Assembly: GCA_944393715.1 (NCBI GenBank)
Contig: CALYBB010000050.1
Location: 1 to 53,675, forward strand
Direction: 5' to 3'
DNA from: an uncultured Alphaproteobacteria bacterium
Lineage (GTDB): Bacteria; Pseudomonadota; Alphaproteobacteria; RF32; CAG-239
DNA: 53,675 nucleotides
Part shown: in pieces, positions 16,504 through 25,931 of the stretch
How positions within the stretch are numbered: position 1 is the first letter of the stretch
Layout: every line of letters begins with the position of its first letter
Program-made: the position numbers and the translations under genes
Notes under the pieces: generated by a model
What the model was told of the DNA's origin: nothing
Databases searched by the model: none
Seen by the model: the letters and a program-made list of their open reading frames with translations, nothing else

Positions 16504-17346
16504 CTAACGGCGGATTCGCAGTTTTTCCAAAATCGGGCACAATCCAGCCAATTTGGTAACAATAAACCGCTTCAGAACAAACGTAAATTTCTTTTTGTAA
16601 TCAACAGCGGTAACAATATGTTGCAGCGTATGCAGATTAGCCGAATAGATGTTACGGCGTCGGTATACCGGTCGGCAGCACATAACATACTGCATAATAT
16701 GCGAGTGGACGTCATCCGTAATAAACCGCTGCACAACCGGTGGCAATTTGGCAAACGGATAGGGCTGGTAGCCGTCTGCCGGCATGGTTACCGTCGACAC
16801 CCCGATAATCTCCAGCCCAACATCGGCCAGCAAACGGGCGATGCTGCGATAGGTATAAAAATGCAAATGCGTTTTGTCCAAGATGCCCAGAGGCGTATAT
16901 GAAAAATCATCCAGCAGCAGATTGGCCTTAATGCTGGCATGCGCGACATTAGGCAGCGAAATAATCATCTTTCTTCTGCCGGTCGGTTTGAGATAAGTTT
17001 TCAGTTCGGTAAGCACGGTTTCTGGGTTAAGCAGATGTTCCAACACATCGCCGCAGACAATGTAGTCAAATTTTCCCTTATAATCAGGATAATCCGTTGC
17101 CTTAAATAAATTAAGATCCTGAAGCAGCACCTCAACAAAGGCACCGGATTTTATGCATAAGTGTACATTTTGCGGATTCCCTTCCAACCCGAAGATCGAA
17201 CACCTCTTATCTCGTTTCAATGCTATTGCCAGAGCTCCGCTGGCACAACCAATATCCAAAACCGTGCTGTCAGCGCGGATAAAGTCATAAATCCGCGTCA
17301 GACTGTCATTTTTGTTTTCCGAATTAAAGAGCTTGTAATAAAGCAT
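16504..17346 (-). CDS. SAM-dependent class I methyltransferase
   Basis: A 280-residue cytoplasmic methyltransferase. Motif I is VLDIGCASGALA (about residues 29-40), followed by the acidic strand end IFGLEGN and CGDVLEHL, then LKPTGRRKMIISLPN. After about residue 190 comes a basic C-terminal part that may bind an acidic or lipid substrate. It lies 10 bases upstream of the GtrB-like gene, and with the other glycosyltransferases suggests methylation of a surface-glycan sugar. Substrate is not determinable here. Confidence 0.85.
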   Translation of the reverse strand: MLYYKLFNSENKNDSLTRIYDFIRADSTVLDIGCASGALAIALKRDKRCSIFGLEGNPQNVHLCIKSGAFVEVLLQDLNLFKATDYPDYKGKFDYIVCGDVLEHLLNPETVLTELKTYLKPTGRRKMIISLPNVAHASIKANLLLDDFSYTPLGILDKTHLHFYTYRSIARLLADVGLEIIGVSTVTMPADGYQPYPFAKLPPVVQRFITDDVHSHIMQYVMCCRPVYRRRNIYSANLHTLQHIVTAVDYKKKFTFVLKRFIVTKLAGLCPILEKLRIRR

Positions 17347-17442
17347 AAATATCCTTTCGATATCAGGGCTTTATAATTGACATACCGCCCACTTTTAAAT
17401 ATATTATGACTTGTTGCAGAAATGTAAAAAGTTTTTATAAAA

Positions 17443-18252
17443 ATGTTCACAACCGCCAATCCTAAAATTTCCGTCTGTGTTCCGGTATATAATGCTGCGC
17501 CGTTTATTGCCGAGACTGTTTCCGCGGTATTGCGGCAGGATATGACCGATTTTGAATTACTGTTGCTTGATGATGCATCGACGGACGATTCTGTCGCCGT
17601 CATAAAACGATTTAACGATAAACGCATTCGCCTGTTTCGGCATAAACATAACCAGGGCATTGCTGCTTCGCGCAATTTTTTGATTAAACAGGCGCGTGGA
17701 GAGTATATAGCCGTTTTGGATCATGATGACATTTGCTTACCGGAACGTTTGCGGGTTCAGGCAGCTTTTTTGGATTCTCATCCGGATATTGCTTTGGTAG
17801 GCTCAAGATTTGAACTTTTTGCGCCGCCGTCTGCGGCACTGTGGCGGCGCCTGCTGATCAACTTAGGCTGGGTTTGGTGTCATCCGCTGTTTCCGACATG
17901 GCAAGATACCCGAAAAGGCAATGTGGTTATGCATCCGACGATTATGTACCGTCGACAGATTTTTGTCGATTGCGGTATCAACTATGATTCCCGTTATACA
18001 CCGGCGGAGGACTACGACTGGGTAGTGCAGGCCTTGGCTGCGGGACTTAAACTGGCCAATATTCCGCAAGTTTTACTCAAATATAATTTGCATGGAGCCA
18101 ACTGTTCCTTCATCCGTAAAAAACAGATGAAACAAGCCGATGCCATGGTCAAACAAAAAATCACCGGTATTTTGTCGTGTCCGGTGCTGCATTATCCGCG
18201 AATTTTAACGATATTGCAGAAACTTCGCCTTAAATTTATGATAGGAAAATAA
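17443..18252 (+). CDS. Family 2 glycosyltransferase
   Basis: A 269-residue GT-A glycosyltransferase. ISVCVPVYNAAPFI opens the nucleotide-binding fold, DDASTDDS is the second motif, DHDDICLP is the metal-binding DxD equivalent, and EDYDWV near residue 190 is the likely catalytic-base region. It has no membrane helix, so it is probably peripheral. It is divergent from the methyltransferase and one base before the next gene, hence in an operon with the multispanning protein and the TPR-methyltransferase. It probably adds one sugar to a surface polysaccharide or LPS. Confidence 0.9.
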   Translation: MFTTANPKISVCVPVYNAAPFIAETVSAVLRQDMTDFELLLLDDASTDDSVAVIKRFNDKRIRLFRHKHNQGIAASRNFLIKQARGEYIAVLDHDDICLPERLRVQAAFLDSHPDIALVGSRFELFAPPSAALWRRLLINLGWVWCHPLFPTWQDTRKGNVVMHPTIMYRRQIFVDCGINYDSRYTPAEDYDWVVQALAAGLKLANIPQVLLKYNLHGANCSFIRKKQMKQADAMVKQKITGILSCPVLHYPRILTILQKLRLKFMIGK

Positions 18253-18253
18253 G

Positions 18254-19960
18254 ATGTTTGATACACCGCTGTTTCAGGAACATATTTTTGAAAACATTTT
18301 AAGATTTAATTGGATGACTCTAAGCAGCCGCCTGTGGTTGCCTTGGTTGCTTATTGTCGGTGCAGTGTTGGCGTTGTCGGTCTGGCTTTTGCGTCGTCAG
18401 CTGAAAGACATTTCTTGTGCCGATGTGTTTTATCAGAAAAATTGGCTTTTCAACCGCCGTTCAATCAAAGATTGGTTGGGAGCGGCATTTCTGGCGGTTG
18501 CATTCATCCTGACCGGCATATACGTTTTTTCAACCGAAAATTCTTTTTTTGAAAGTTTTGATACGATGGGCTTTGGCACCATGCGCAGTCTAAAGTACGG
18601 TGTTGTTCCAAATTTTGATTATATTCGCGTTGCGCCGCTGGCTTTTTGGAATTTAAGCACCCTGTATGCCATCACACAAAATATGTTTGTGATCAAATCG
18701 TTTTTGTTACTTCAACTGGCAGCGGCGGTCGCCTGCATGTATTTCTTTTTTAGCTATATTCCAACGTGTAGACGGCTTGTCTTTCTGGCCGTGCTGTTAT
18801 TAACGCCGGCTATGTTGCAAACAGCACAGATTATTTATCCGGATCGAGACATTATCATTACTCTGATGCTGAGCTTTATTTGTCTGCGTTATTTTTGCCA
18901 AAATAAAAGATTCCGTTGGCTGGCCGGTTTTTTGTTTTTTATGATAGCCGCCATATACACCAAAGAAACCTGCGTCTTGTTTTATAGCGGAATTCTGATT
19001 GCGGCACTGTTGTGGCGTATATGGAATGAAGATATTGTTTTGAAGAGTTTTATACATCCTTTACAAACCATAAAAAAAATGCCGCTGGAATTTTTAATAT
19101 TCATCGGGTTACTGTCGTATCTTATTATTTATTCCCTTTTAACGCCGCCGACATCAAAAAACATCTATATAATGGATAACAGCAATTATGGTTTTCAAGA
19201 AATCCTGCGTTATTACTGGTTTGAGCTGGTTTTGCTTGCAGCTACTTTTGTGATGTTATTGAGATCAATGTTTCGGAACTTAGCTTCTTCGGTCAATCCG
19301 ATGTTTCGTGACGGCGGATTCTTATTGGGCGGAATAACTGTCGCGGCGGGTATTTTGATGCTGCACCTGATTCCGACAAGCTGGCATCTTATCGGACGAA
19401 CATACTATCTTTTGTTGCCGGTGCTTTTTGCGTTGGCATGGATATTCAAAAATATTCATCGGCCAATCGTATTAGTACTTATTGTCGCGGCTGTTTTGGC
19501 CTATTCTCTGAAAACAAATATGGCGTGTTATGAAAGAGAAGAAGGGCTATATTACCGTCAGGTTGCCGACTTTATGGCCAAAAAGATAAAAGAAAATAAG
19601 AGAAAAACAACCAGTATATTTTTAATTGAAAGGCCGTCGGAATTAGGAAGAGCTTTGTGGGGCGAGGAATGCTGGAGCTCTGTTTATCATTATTATTTTT
19701 ATCCGTATCAGGTTGTTTTCAAATCAAATATCTACGGCAAAAAAGATTTACCATCAATAATTTTGCGAGAGGTTAAGTTGAAGCAACTTAAAAGTTTGTT
19801 TTTTCCCATAGTAACGCAAGACAAGCCTTCCAGCGGTGATTGGGTTATCATTCACAAGCAAAATAAAGAGCCTAAAACCATGGACATTATTCGTTCTTTG
19901 CCCAAAAATCCGGTTTACGAAAACAAATTGTTCCGAATATATCATGCGGAAAATAATTAA
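18254..19960 (+). CDS. Multispanning protein, probable lipid-linked-sugar glycosyltransferase (GT-C-like)
   Basis: A 568-residue membrane protein with about ten to eleven helices and a soluble C-terminal domain of about 130 residues. The layout and the N-terminal loop with acidic residues (ESFDTMGFGTMRSLKYG, about 96-112) resemble ArnT/PMT-like GT-C enzymes, which use polyprenyl-linked sugars in the periplasm. No diagnostic motif is certain, so the name rests on topology and on the neighbours, including a GtrB-like donor synthase in the cluster. The start is 2 bases after the glycosyltransferase stop, with AGGAAAATAAG as ribosome binding site. Confidence 0.65.
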   Translation: MFDTPLFQEHIFENILRFNWMTLSSRLWLPWLLIVGAVLALSVWLLRRQLKDISCADVFYQKNWLFNRRSIKDWLGAAFLAVAFILTGIYVFSTENSFFESFDTMGFGTMRSLKYGVVPNFDYIRVAPLAFWNLSTLYAITQNMFVIKSFLLLQLAAAVACMYFFFSYIPTCRRLVFLAVLLLTPAMLQTAQIIYPDRDIIITLMLSFICLRYFCQNKRFRWLAGFLFFMIAAIYTKETCVLFYSGILIAALLWRIWNEDIVLKSFIHPLQTIKKMPLEFLIFIGLLSYLIIYSLLTPPTSKNIYIMDNSNYGFQEILRYYWFELVLLAATFVMLLRSMFRNLASSVNPMFRDGGFLLGGITVAAGILMLHLIPTSWHLIGRTYYLLLPVLFALAWIFKNIHRPIVLVLIVAAVLAYSLKTNMACYEREEGLYYRQVADFMAKKIKENKRKTTSIFLIERPSELGRALWGEECWSSVYHYYFYPYQVVFKSNIYGKKDLPSIILREVKLKQLKSLFFPIVTQDKPSSGDWVIIHKQNKEPKTMDIIRSLPKNPVYENKLFRIYHAENN

Positions 19961-19984
19961 AATTAAAAATATCACGGCGGAAAG

Positions 19985-21121
19985 ATGCTTGATTTTCTAT
20001 TCAAAATATCAAATCAAAAAATCAAAGAGTTATTGAAAAAGGCCAATGATTTTTATAATCAAAAAGATTTTGCCCGCGCCGCCGGAATATATCGGAAAAT
20101 ACTTAAAGCGGATCCTTTGTATTTCGCAGCTTTAGCTAATCTTGCCGTATCATATTTTGAGTTGAAAGATTATAAAGCTGCGCGGCCTTTGTTTGAAAAA
20201 TTATGCCGCGAAGATGCGAATAATCCGTGGTGGCATAATTATCTGTCTCAGGTTTGTCAGCAAACCGGTCATTTACCTGAAGCCCTTGAGGAAGCATGGC
20301 AGGCGGTTGTTTTAAGCGACGGTCAAAAAGAGCATCAGTTAAATTTGGCTTATACCATTTACGAAACGGCGGATATGGGCGGTCGTTCTGCCGTAGATTC
20401 CGTCCTTCGGCAATGGCGCCGCAAATATCCACGCAATGCCATAGTTCGGCAGAGTTACAAATCTTTTTATCCCGATGCCGAATTTACCTGTTCTGAGGCG
20501 GAATATGTCGAAGAGTTGTTTGATGTTTTTGCGCCTGATTTTGATGCCGTTTTGGCCGATTTGCATTATCGCTCGCCGCAAGATATAGCGTCGCTGTTGG
20601 CAGCATTTTTTTCTAAAAATATTTTGCAAAAAAAACAGATTCTCGACCTTGGTTGCGGCAGCGGTTTATGTGCACAGGAAATTGCCGCCAAACTGCCGAA
20701 CGGTTGTTTTACCGGAATAGATATTTCCGGTGGCATGTTGCGGGAAGCTCAAAAGAAAAATATTTATAACAGATTGATTAAATGCAATATTTTTGACTGT
20801 GATAAAATTTTAAAACAACGGTTTGATATTGTGGTTGCAGCAGATGTCTTGACATATTTCGGCGAATTAAAGAAGTTTTTTGCCGTTGTTCGAAAAATGC
20901 TGCCGCAAGGCGGAGTTTTTGCCTTTACCGTTTCAGAAAACATGGTTAATCAAAAAGACTTTTTTTTAATGCCTTCATCACGTTTTGTCCATAGAGCGGA
21001 ATACGTTGAAAAATCCTTGCTGGAGCTTGGTTTTTCAATCCTTGAAAACAAACATGAAGTCTTGCGGGAGGAGGGTGGAAAAAAAGTTTTCGGCAGGATA
21101 TTTTTGGCTGTCGTAAAATAA
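19985..21121 (+). CDS. TPR-containing SAM methyltransferase
   Basis: A 378-residue fusion. The N-terminal 120 residues carry about three TPR helical repeats (for example ANDFYNQKDFARAAGIYRKI). The C-terminal half is a class I methyltransferase: ILDLGCGSGLCAQEIA (motif I, about residue 219), GIDISGGML, then DVLTYFG and LPQGGVFAFTVSE. This TPR-methyltransferase layout is common near polysaccharide genes. It is the last gene of a three-gene operon (24-base gap, with GGCGGAAAG upstream of the ATG). Its substrate is unknown. Confidence 0.88.
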   Translation: MLDFLFKISNQKIKELLKKANDFYNQKDFARAAGIYRKILKADPLYFAALANLAVSYFELKDYKAARPLFEKLCREDANNPWWHNYLSQVCQQTGHLPEALEEAWQAVVLSDGQKEHQLNLAYTIYETADMGGRSAVDSVLRQWRRKYPRNAIVRQSYKSFYPDAEFTCSEAEYVEELFDVFAPDFDAVLADLHYRSPQDIASLLAAFFSKNILQKKQILDLGCGSGLCAQEIAAKLPNGCFTGIDISGGMLREAQKKNIYNRLIKCNIFDCDKILKQRFDIVVAADVLTYFGELKKFFAVVRKMLPQGGVFAFTVSENMVNQKDFFLMPSSRFVHRAEYVEKSLLELGFSILENKHEVLREEGGKKVFGRIFLAVVK

Positions 21122-21150
21122 AAAAAATCTCCGCCTCACGACGGAGATTT
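21121..21150 (-). terminator. Terminator between convergent genes
   Basis: The 9-bp stem AAATCTCCG/CGGAGATTT has an 8-base loop. On the minus strand it is followed by a T run, so it mainly serves the DUF2934 gene. It may also stop transcription from the TPR-methyltransferase side. Confidence 0.75.
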
Positions 21151-21171
21151 CACTTCAGAAAAAAGCAAAAA

Positions 21172-21390
21172 TTACTTTGATTTTTTCGCGGAAGATTTCT
21201 TTGCGGAAGATTTTTTTGCGCAAGAAGATGTCTTGGAAGAAGACGATTTTTTAGCGCAGGAAGACTTACCGCATTTTGAAAGCTGCTCAACAGCCATCGA
21301 CCAGAAATATTCATCCTGACCAGATGGGCAGCCGGCATTTTGCCAGATATAATAAGCAGCTTCTCTGATAGCTTGTTCATTGTTTACCAT
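21172..21390 (-). CDS. DUF2934 protein with Lys/Ser/Cys-rich tail
   Basis: A 72-residue protein. The first 40 residues (EQAIREAAYYIWQNAG, then a Gly-Gln-Asp stretch and AVEQL) match the short DUF2934 domain. From about residue 41 the chain becomes an imperfect repeat of Ser, Ala and Lys (SSAKK units) with interspersed Cys (SCAKK twice), resembling histone H1-like basic tails. The ATG at 21390 follows GGAG; an upstream in-frame start at 21423 adds 11 hydrophobic residues and looks spurious. The tail could bind nucleic acid; that is inference. Confidence 0.8.
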   Translation of the reverse strand: MVNNEQAIREAAYYIWQNAGCPSGQDEYFWSMAVEQLSKCGKSSCAKKSSSSKTSSCAKKSSAKKSSAKKSK

Positions 21391-21537
21391 AATCACTAAC
21401 TCCAAATAAAATTCAATAAACACTATTCAATATACATACAAAATTTTATCCGTCAATACTTAATCAAAAATAATGCCAAAAAAAGTCAAAAAAAATTTTT
21501 TTGGTAACGAATTTTCGGATTGTTTTTTAATTAAAGC

Positions 21538-21566
21538 TTGCATTTAAATTGATTAGAAATTATAGA
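21538..21566 (+). promoter_or_regulatory. Probable promoter of the glgB operon
   Basis: TTGCAT (21538-21543), exactly 17 bases, then TATAGA (21561-21566). This lies about 68 bases upstream of the glgB ATG, in an AT-rich gap of 211 bases, leaving a moderate untranslated leader. Confidence 0.6.
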
Positions 21567-21634
21567 TATTTTAAGAAGCGCAAACCGATCAGGAAAACGC
21601 TGCTAATTATGTTGTTAAATTTAAGGAAAAATTC

Positions 21635-23827
21635 ATGCAGAATTTATTATCAAAAGAGGAAATGGAAGCCGTTATCAATGGCGATTACAGCAATATTTTT
21701 GCCGTTTTAGGCATACATAAAAACAAAGGCTCTAAAGAGGTCTTTGTCCGTGCTTACCAACCGCATTCAACATCGGTTGAAGTGCTGGACGGCAGCGGAA
21801 ATTCATTGGGAATGATGACCAAACTTGACGAACGCGGATTTTACCAAATTGAGCTCGGTCGCACGGATGATTTTGATTATAAATTCCGCATCACAAATGA
21901 TCAAAACTATACATATATCGCCGAGGATGTTTATCGCTTTGGGCCAACATTGGGTGATATGGATATTTATCTTTTGGCCGAGGGCAGCCATCTTGAGATG
22001 TACAAAAAACTCGGTGCGCATATCCGCGAGATGGAAGGAGTCAAAGGCGTCAGCTTTGCCGTTTGGGCACCTAATGCCAAACGCGTCAGCGTCGTCGGCG
22101 CTTTCAACAACTGGGATGGTCGTGTCAATGTTATGCGCAAGCATCCTTCCTGCGGCGTATGGGATATTTTTATCCCCGGCATCGGCGAGGGCGAACTTTA
22201 TAAGTTCGAGATAAAGACACAAAACGACAACATTTTTCTAAAAGCCGATCCGGTCGCCTTTTATGCCGAAAAGCGCCCCAACACGGCCTCTGTTGTTTAT
22301 GATCTGAATCATTATCTTTGGAACGATGCCGAGTGGATGAATTATCGCCGCGACCACAACTCTTTTGATCGTCCGATGTCTGTTTATGAGGTTCATCTTG
22401 GTTCATGGCGTCGCAAAGAAGGAAACGAATACCTGACTTATCGAGAACTGGCAGACAGTTTAATTCCTTATGTTTCCAATATGGGCTTTACCCATGTTGA
22501 ATTTTTACCGGTAGCCGAACATCCGCTGGATGCATCTTGGGGTTACCAGGTTATCGGTATGTTTGCACCGACATCGCGTTTCGGGACGCCGGATGATTTT
22601 CGCTATTTGATTGACAAATTTCATCAAGCCGGCATCAGCGTCATCATGGACTGGGTTCCGGCGCATTTTCCGAAAGACGCCCACGGGCTGAATGAATTTG
22701 ACGGCACCCATCTTTATGAACATGCCGATCCGCGCAAGGGCGAGCATGCTGATTGGGGAACCAAGATCTATAATTACGGCCGCGCCGAGGTCTCGAATTT
22801 CCTTTGTGCCAGCGCGCTTTATTGGCTAAAGGAATACCACGTGGACGGCTTGCGGGTTGATGCAGTTGCTTCAATGCTATACTTAGACTATTCGCGCAAA
22901 AACGGTGAATGGATTCCCAACCAATACGGCGGCAACGAAAATATTGAGGCCATTGCTTTTCTGCGTCGCATGAATGAATTGGCCTATTCTCAGGTCGATG
23001 GTGCCATAACCATTGCCGAAGAATCAACCGCATGGCCGATGGTTTCCAGACCGACGTCAATGGGCGGTTTGGGCTTTGGCTATAAATGGAACATGGGGTG
23101 GATGAACGACACGCTGCGCTATATTTCGCATGAGCCGGTGCATCGCAAATATCATCACGGTATGCTCACTTTTGGGTTGCTATATGCCTTTAATGAAAAT
23201 TTTATTTTGCCGATCTCGCATGACGAAGTTGTCCACGGCAAGGGATCAATGTTGTCCAAAATGCCCGGCGATGAGTGGCAGAAATTTGCCAATCTGCGTG
23301 CTTATTACGGTTTTATGTACACCCATCCGGGGAAAAAATTGCTGTTTATGGGGTGCGATTTTGGGCAGGATTATGAGTGGAATTCGGAAGAGGGACTGCG
23401 TTGGTTTTTGCTGGACTATCCTATGTATAAGGGGCTGCAAAACTGCGTTCGGGATCTAAACTTGATGTACAAGGGAAATGCGCCGCTCTATCAGCAGGAT
23501 TTTGATTACCGCGGTTTTGAATGGATTGATCATTCCAATGCCGATGACAGTGTTGTTTCCTACATGCGCAAAGGTTACAACCCTGGAGATTATCTGATCG
23601 CCGTGTGCAATTTTACGCCGGTCGTACGCAACAATTACCGCATTGGTGTTCCGGAAGAAATCCAATATCAAGAAATTTTTAATAGTGATGACGTAAACTA
23701 CTGGGGAAGTGGCGTTAAGAATGAAGGTTTTATGCAGGCAGAGGCCAAAGAATGCAACTATAAACCGTATTCAATCAATCTGACGCTTCCGCCGTTGTCA
23801 ACGATTGTTCTTAAGCCTGTCCGCTGA
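21635..23827 (+). CDS. glgB: 1,4-alpha-glucan branching enzyme
   Basis: GlgB cuts an alpha-1,4 glucan chain and rejoins it through an alpha-1,6 link during glycogen synthesis. The 730 residues hold an N-terminal CBM48-like pair of domains (N1, then the region with WAPNAKRVSVVG), the GH13 barrel and a C-terminal beta domain. The catalytic triad lies in VDGLRVDAV (nucleophile Asp), AEESTAWP (acid Glu) and ISHDEVVHGK (Asp). The ATG follows AAGGAAAAATTC. It starts a four-gene operon with glgX, malQ and a phosphatase. glgA, glgC and glgP are not in the window. Confidence 0.97.
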   Translation: MQNLLSKEEMEAVINGDYSNIFAVLGIHKNKGSKEVFVRAYQPHSTSVEVLDGSGNSLGMMTKLDERGFYQIELGRTDDFDYKFRITNDQNYTYIAEDVYRFGPTLGDMDIYLLAEGSHLEMYKKLGAHIREMEGVKGVSFAVWAPNAKRVSVVGAFNNWDGRVNVMRKHPSCGVWDIFIPGIGEGELYKFEIKTQNDNIFLKADPVAFYAEKRPNTASVVYDLNHYLWNDAEWMNYRRDHNSFDRPMSVYEVHLGSWRRKEGNEYLTYRELADSLIPYVSNMGFTHVEFLPVAEHPLDASWGYQVIGMFAPTSRFGTPDDFRYLIDKFHQAGISVIMDWVPAHFPKDAHGLNEFDGTHLYEHADPRKGEHADWGTKIYNYGRAEVSNFLCASALYWLKEYHVDGLRVDAVASMLYLDYSRKNGEWIPNQYGGNENIEAIAFLRRMNELAYSQVDGAITIAEESTAWPMVSRPTSMGGLGFGYKWNMGWMNDTLRYISHEPVHRKYHHGMLTFGLLYAFNENFILPISHDEVVHGKGSMLSKMPGDEWQKFANLRAYYGFMYTHPGKKLLFMGCDFGQDYEWNSEEGLRWFLLDYPMYKGLQNCVRDLNLMYKGNAPLYQQDFDYRGFEWIDHSNADDSVVSYMRKGYNPGDYLIAVCNFTPVVRNNYRIGVPEEIQYQEIFNSDDVNYWGSGVKNEGFMQAEAKECNYKPYSINLTLPPLSTIVLKPVR

Positions 23828-23843
23828 AAAATAAGGAGGCCGT

Positions 23844-25922
23844 ATGGCGAGATTTAGGTCATTTTCCGGTTCGCCGGTTCCGCTCGGATCATCTTATGAT
23901 GGTCAAGGAGTGAATTTTGCCCTATTTTCGGCGCATGCCTCTAAAGTAGAACTCTGTTTGTTTGATGCCAGCGGATCAGAAGAATTGGAACGTTACGCAA
24001 TTACGGAAAATACCGACGGCATCTGGCATATTTATTTATCACAGGCCAAGCCCGATCTGGTCTATGGCTACAGAGTCTATGGTCCGTACAAACCGTCGGA
24101 AGGTATGCGCTTTAATCCAAACAAGCTGCTGATAGATCCCTACGGCAAAAAGCTCGTCGGCACATTGATCTGGAATAAAGCCATCTTCGGCTACGATATC
24201 GACAGTCCCGAAAAAGATTTGTCTTTTTCGCCGTTGGATTCAGCACCGTATGTTCCCAAATCGGTTGTGGTTGATGACAATGCCTATAATTGGGAAGGCG
24301 ACAAAACGTTGCTATATCCGTTAAGCAAGAGCGTTATTTACGAAGCGCATCTGCGCGGTTCGACCAGACTCAGCCCCTTTTTGCCGGATTCCAAACGGGG
24401 AACCTTTGCCGGTTTTGCGGAAGATTCGACGATCAATTATCTGAAACATTTAGGAATTACGGCGGTAGAATTTCTTCCTGTTCATGCTTTTTTTGGCAAC
24501 CGGCACAAGCGTGGATATATTATTGATAATTATTGGGGCTATGAAAGTTTTAGTTTTTTCGCACCGGAACAATCATACCTTGCAACAGGGGATTTTGACG
24601 AAATCCGCGACATGGTCAAAAAGCTTCACGCTCACGGCATCGAAGTAATCTTGGATGTCGTTTACAATCACACCGGCGAAGGCAACCATTTGGGACCGAC
24701 TTTGTGCTATCGCGGCATTGATAATGCCTCTTACTACGTGCTTAATCCGGATAACCGCCGTTTATACATGGACACGACCGGTTGCGGCGCCTCTTTAAAT
24801 TTGCAAAACCCGAACGTTATTCGTCTGGTAATGGATTCTCTGCGCTATTGGGTTGAAAAAATACACATTGACGGTTTTCGTTTTGATCTGGCAACGACGC
24901 TCTGCCGCCGTGATGGGGAGTTTAAACAAACAAGTGGCTTTTTATATGCTGTGGCGCAGGATGAGGTCTTGCGGAGAGTTAAACTGATTGCTGAACCATG
25001 GGATGTCGGAGTAGGTGGCTACCGGCTGGGGGCGTTTTTACCCGGTTGGGCTGAATGGAACGATAAATACCGCGATAACATCCGCCGCTTTTGGAAAGGA
25101 GATCCGGGGCAGGTTGCCGAACTGGCATCGCGTCTGACCGGCTCCAGCGAGATCTTTAATCATAACAATCGCTCAATTTCCTCAAGCATCAATTTTATTA
25201 CCGCGCATGACGGTTTCACACTGAATGATCTCGTCAGCTACAACATAAAACATAATATGGCCAACGGTGAAAATAACCGCGACGGAACGGATTCAAACTG
25301 GAGCTGGAACTCCGGTGTCGAAGGAGAAAGCAACAATGCCGTAATCATCAAAAACCGCCGCGATCGCTCACGCGCCATGCTGGCAACCCTAATGCTGTCT
25401 TTTGGCACGCCGATGCTGGTTTTTGGTGATGAATTTATGCGTAGTCAGCTGGGCAACAACAATCCTTATTGCCAAGACAACGCTATTACTTGGGTAACAT
25501 GGGAAGGAATTTCGGCAGCGCAAAAGCAGATGATCGGCTTTGTTCGCCGATTAATCCGTCTGCGGCATAAGCTCAAAATTTTTGACCGTAGCCGTTTCTT
25601 TACTGGAAAGGTTGTTGATACCTGCGGGAACAAAGATTTAGCATGGTATACCGAAACGGGCAAAGAGTTTTCAGAAAGCGATTGGCACGATGCCAATCGG
25701 CGGACGTTGTCCTATTTGGTTAAAAACGGTAAAGAATTTGTGCTGGCAATTTTTAATGCTGATTATCAAAAAAAAGAATGGAAATTGCCGACTGTCGGAG
25801 AAAAAAAATCATGGTCGTTGCTTTTGGATACTTCAGAAACATTTGCCGATAAAGATAAACTCTGTGCGGGAAAAACTGTTTTAGTTCCGGCTTGGAGTGT
25901 TTTATTAATTGAGATCAAATAG
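23844..25922 (+). CDS. glgX: Glycogen debranching enzyme (isoamylase type)
   Basis: GlgX hydrolyses alpha-1,6 branches of glycogen after phosphorylase trimming. The 692 residues carry the isoamylase N-terminal domain (PVPLGSSYDGQGVNFALFS), the GH13 barrel with VVYNHTGEGN, DGFRFDLA (nucleophile), LIAEPWD (acid) and TAHDGFTLNDLVSYN, then a C-terminal beta domain. It starts 16 bases after glgB behind AAGGAGG, an excellent ribosome binding site. The glgB-glgX pairing indicates glycogen turnover in the cytoplasm. Confidence 0.96.
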   Translation: MARFRSFSGSPVPLGSSYDGQGVNFALFSAHASKVELCLFDASGSEELERYAITENTDGIWHIYLSQAKPDLVYGYRVYGPYKPSEGMRFNPNKLLIDPYGKKLVGTLIWNKAIFGYDIDSPEKDLSFSPLDSAPYVPKSVVVDDNAYNWEGDKTLLYPLSKSVIYEAHLRGSTRLSPFLPDSKRGTFAGFAEDSTINYLKHLGITAVEFLPVHAFFGNRHKRGYIIDNYWGYESFSFFAPEQSYLATGDFDEIRDMVKKLHAHGIEVILDVVYNHTGEGNHLGPTLCYRGIDNASYYVLNPDNRRLYMDTTGCGASLNLQNPNVIRLVMDSLRYWVEKIHIDGFRFDLATTLCRRDGEFKQTSGFLYAVAQDEVLRRVKLIAEPWDVGVGGYRLGAFLPGWAEWNDKYRDNIRRFWKGDPGQVAELASRLTGSSEIFNHNNRSISSSINFITAHDGFTLNDLVSYNIKHNMANGENNRDGTDSNWSWNSGVEGESNNAVIIKNRRDRSRAMLATLMLSFGTPMLVFGDEFMRSQLGNNNPYCQDNAITWVTWEGISAAQKQMIGFVRRLIRLRHKLKIFDRSRFFTGKVVDTCGNKDLAWYTETGKEFSESDWHDANRRTLSYLVKNGKEFVLAIFNADYQKKEWKLPTVGEKKSWSLLLDTSETFADKDKLCAGKTVLVPAWSVLLIEIK

Positions 25923-25931
25923 GAGAAACAG

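Noticed and set aside
16494..16562. Longer N-terminus for the GtrB-like glycosyltransferase
   Set aside because: The extension overlaps the methyltransferase gene, while GTG at 16493 has an AGGAG site and puts the first strand at the start.
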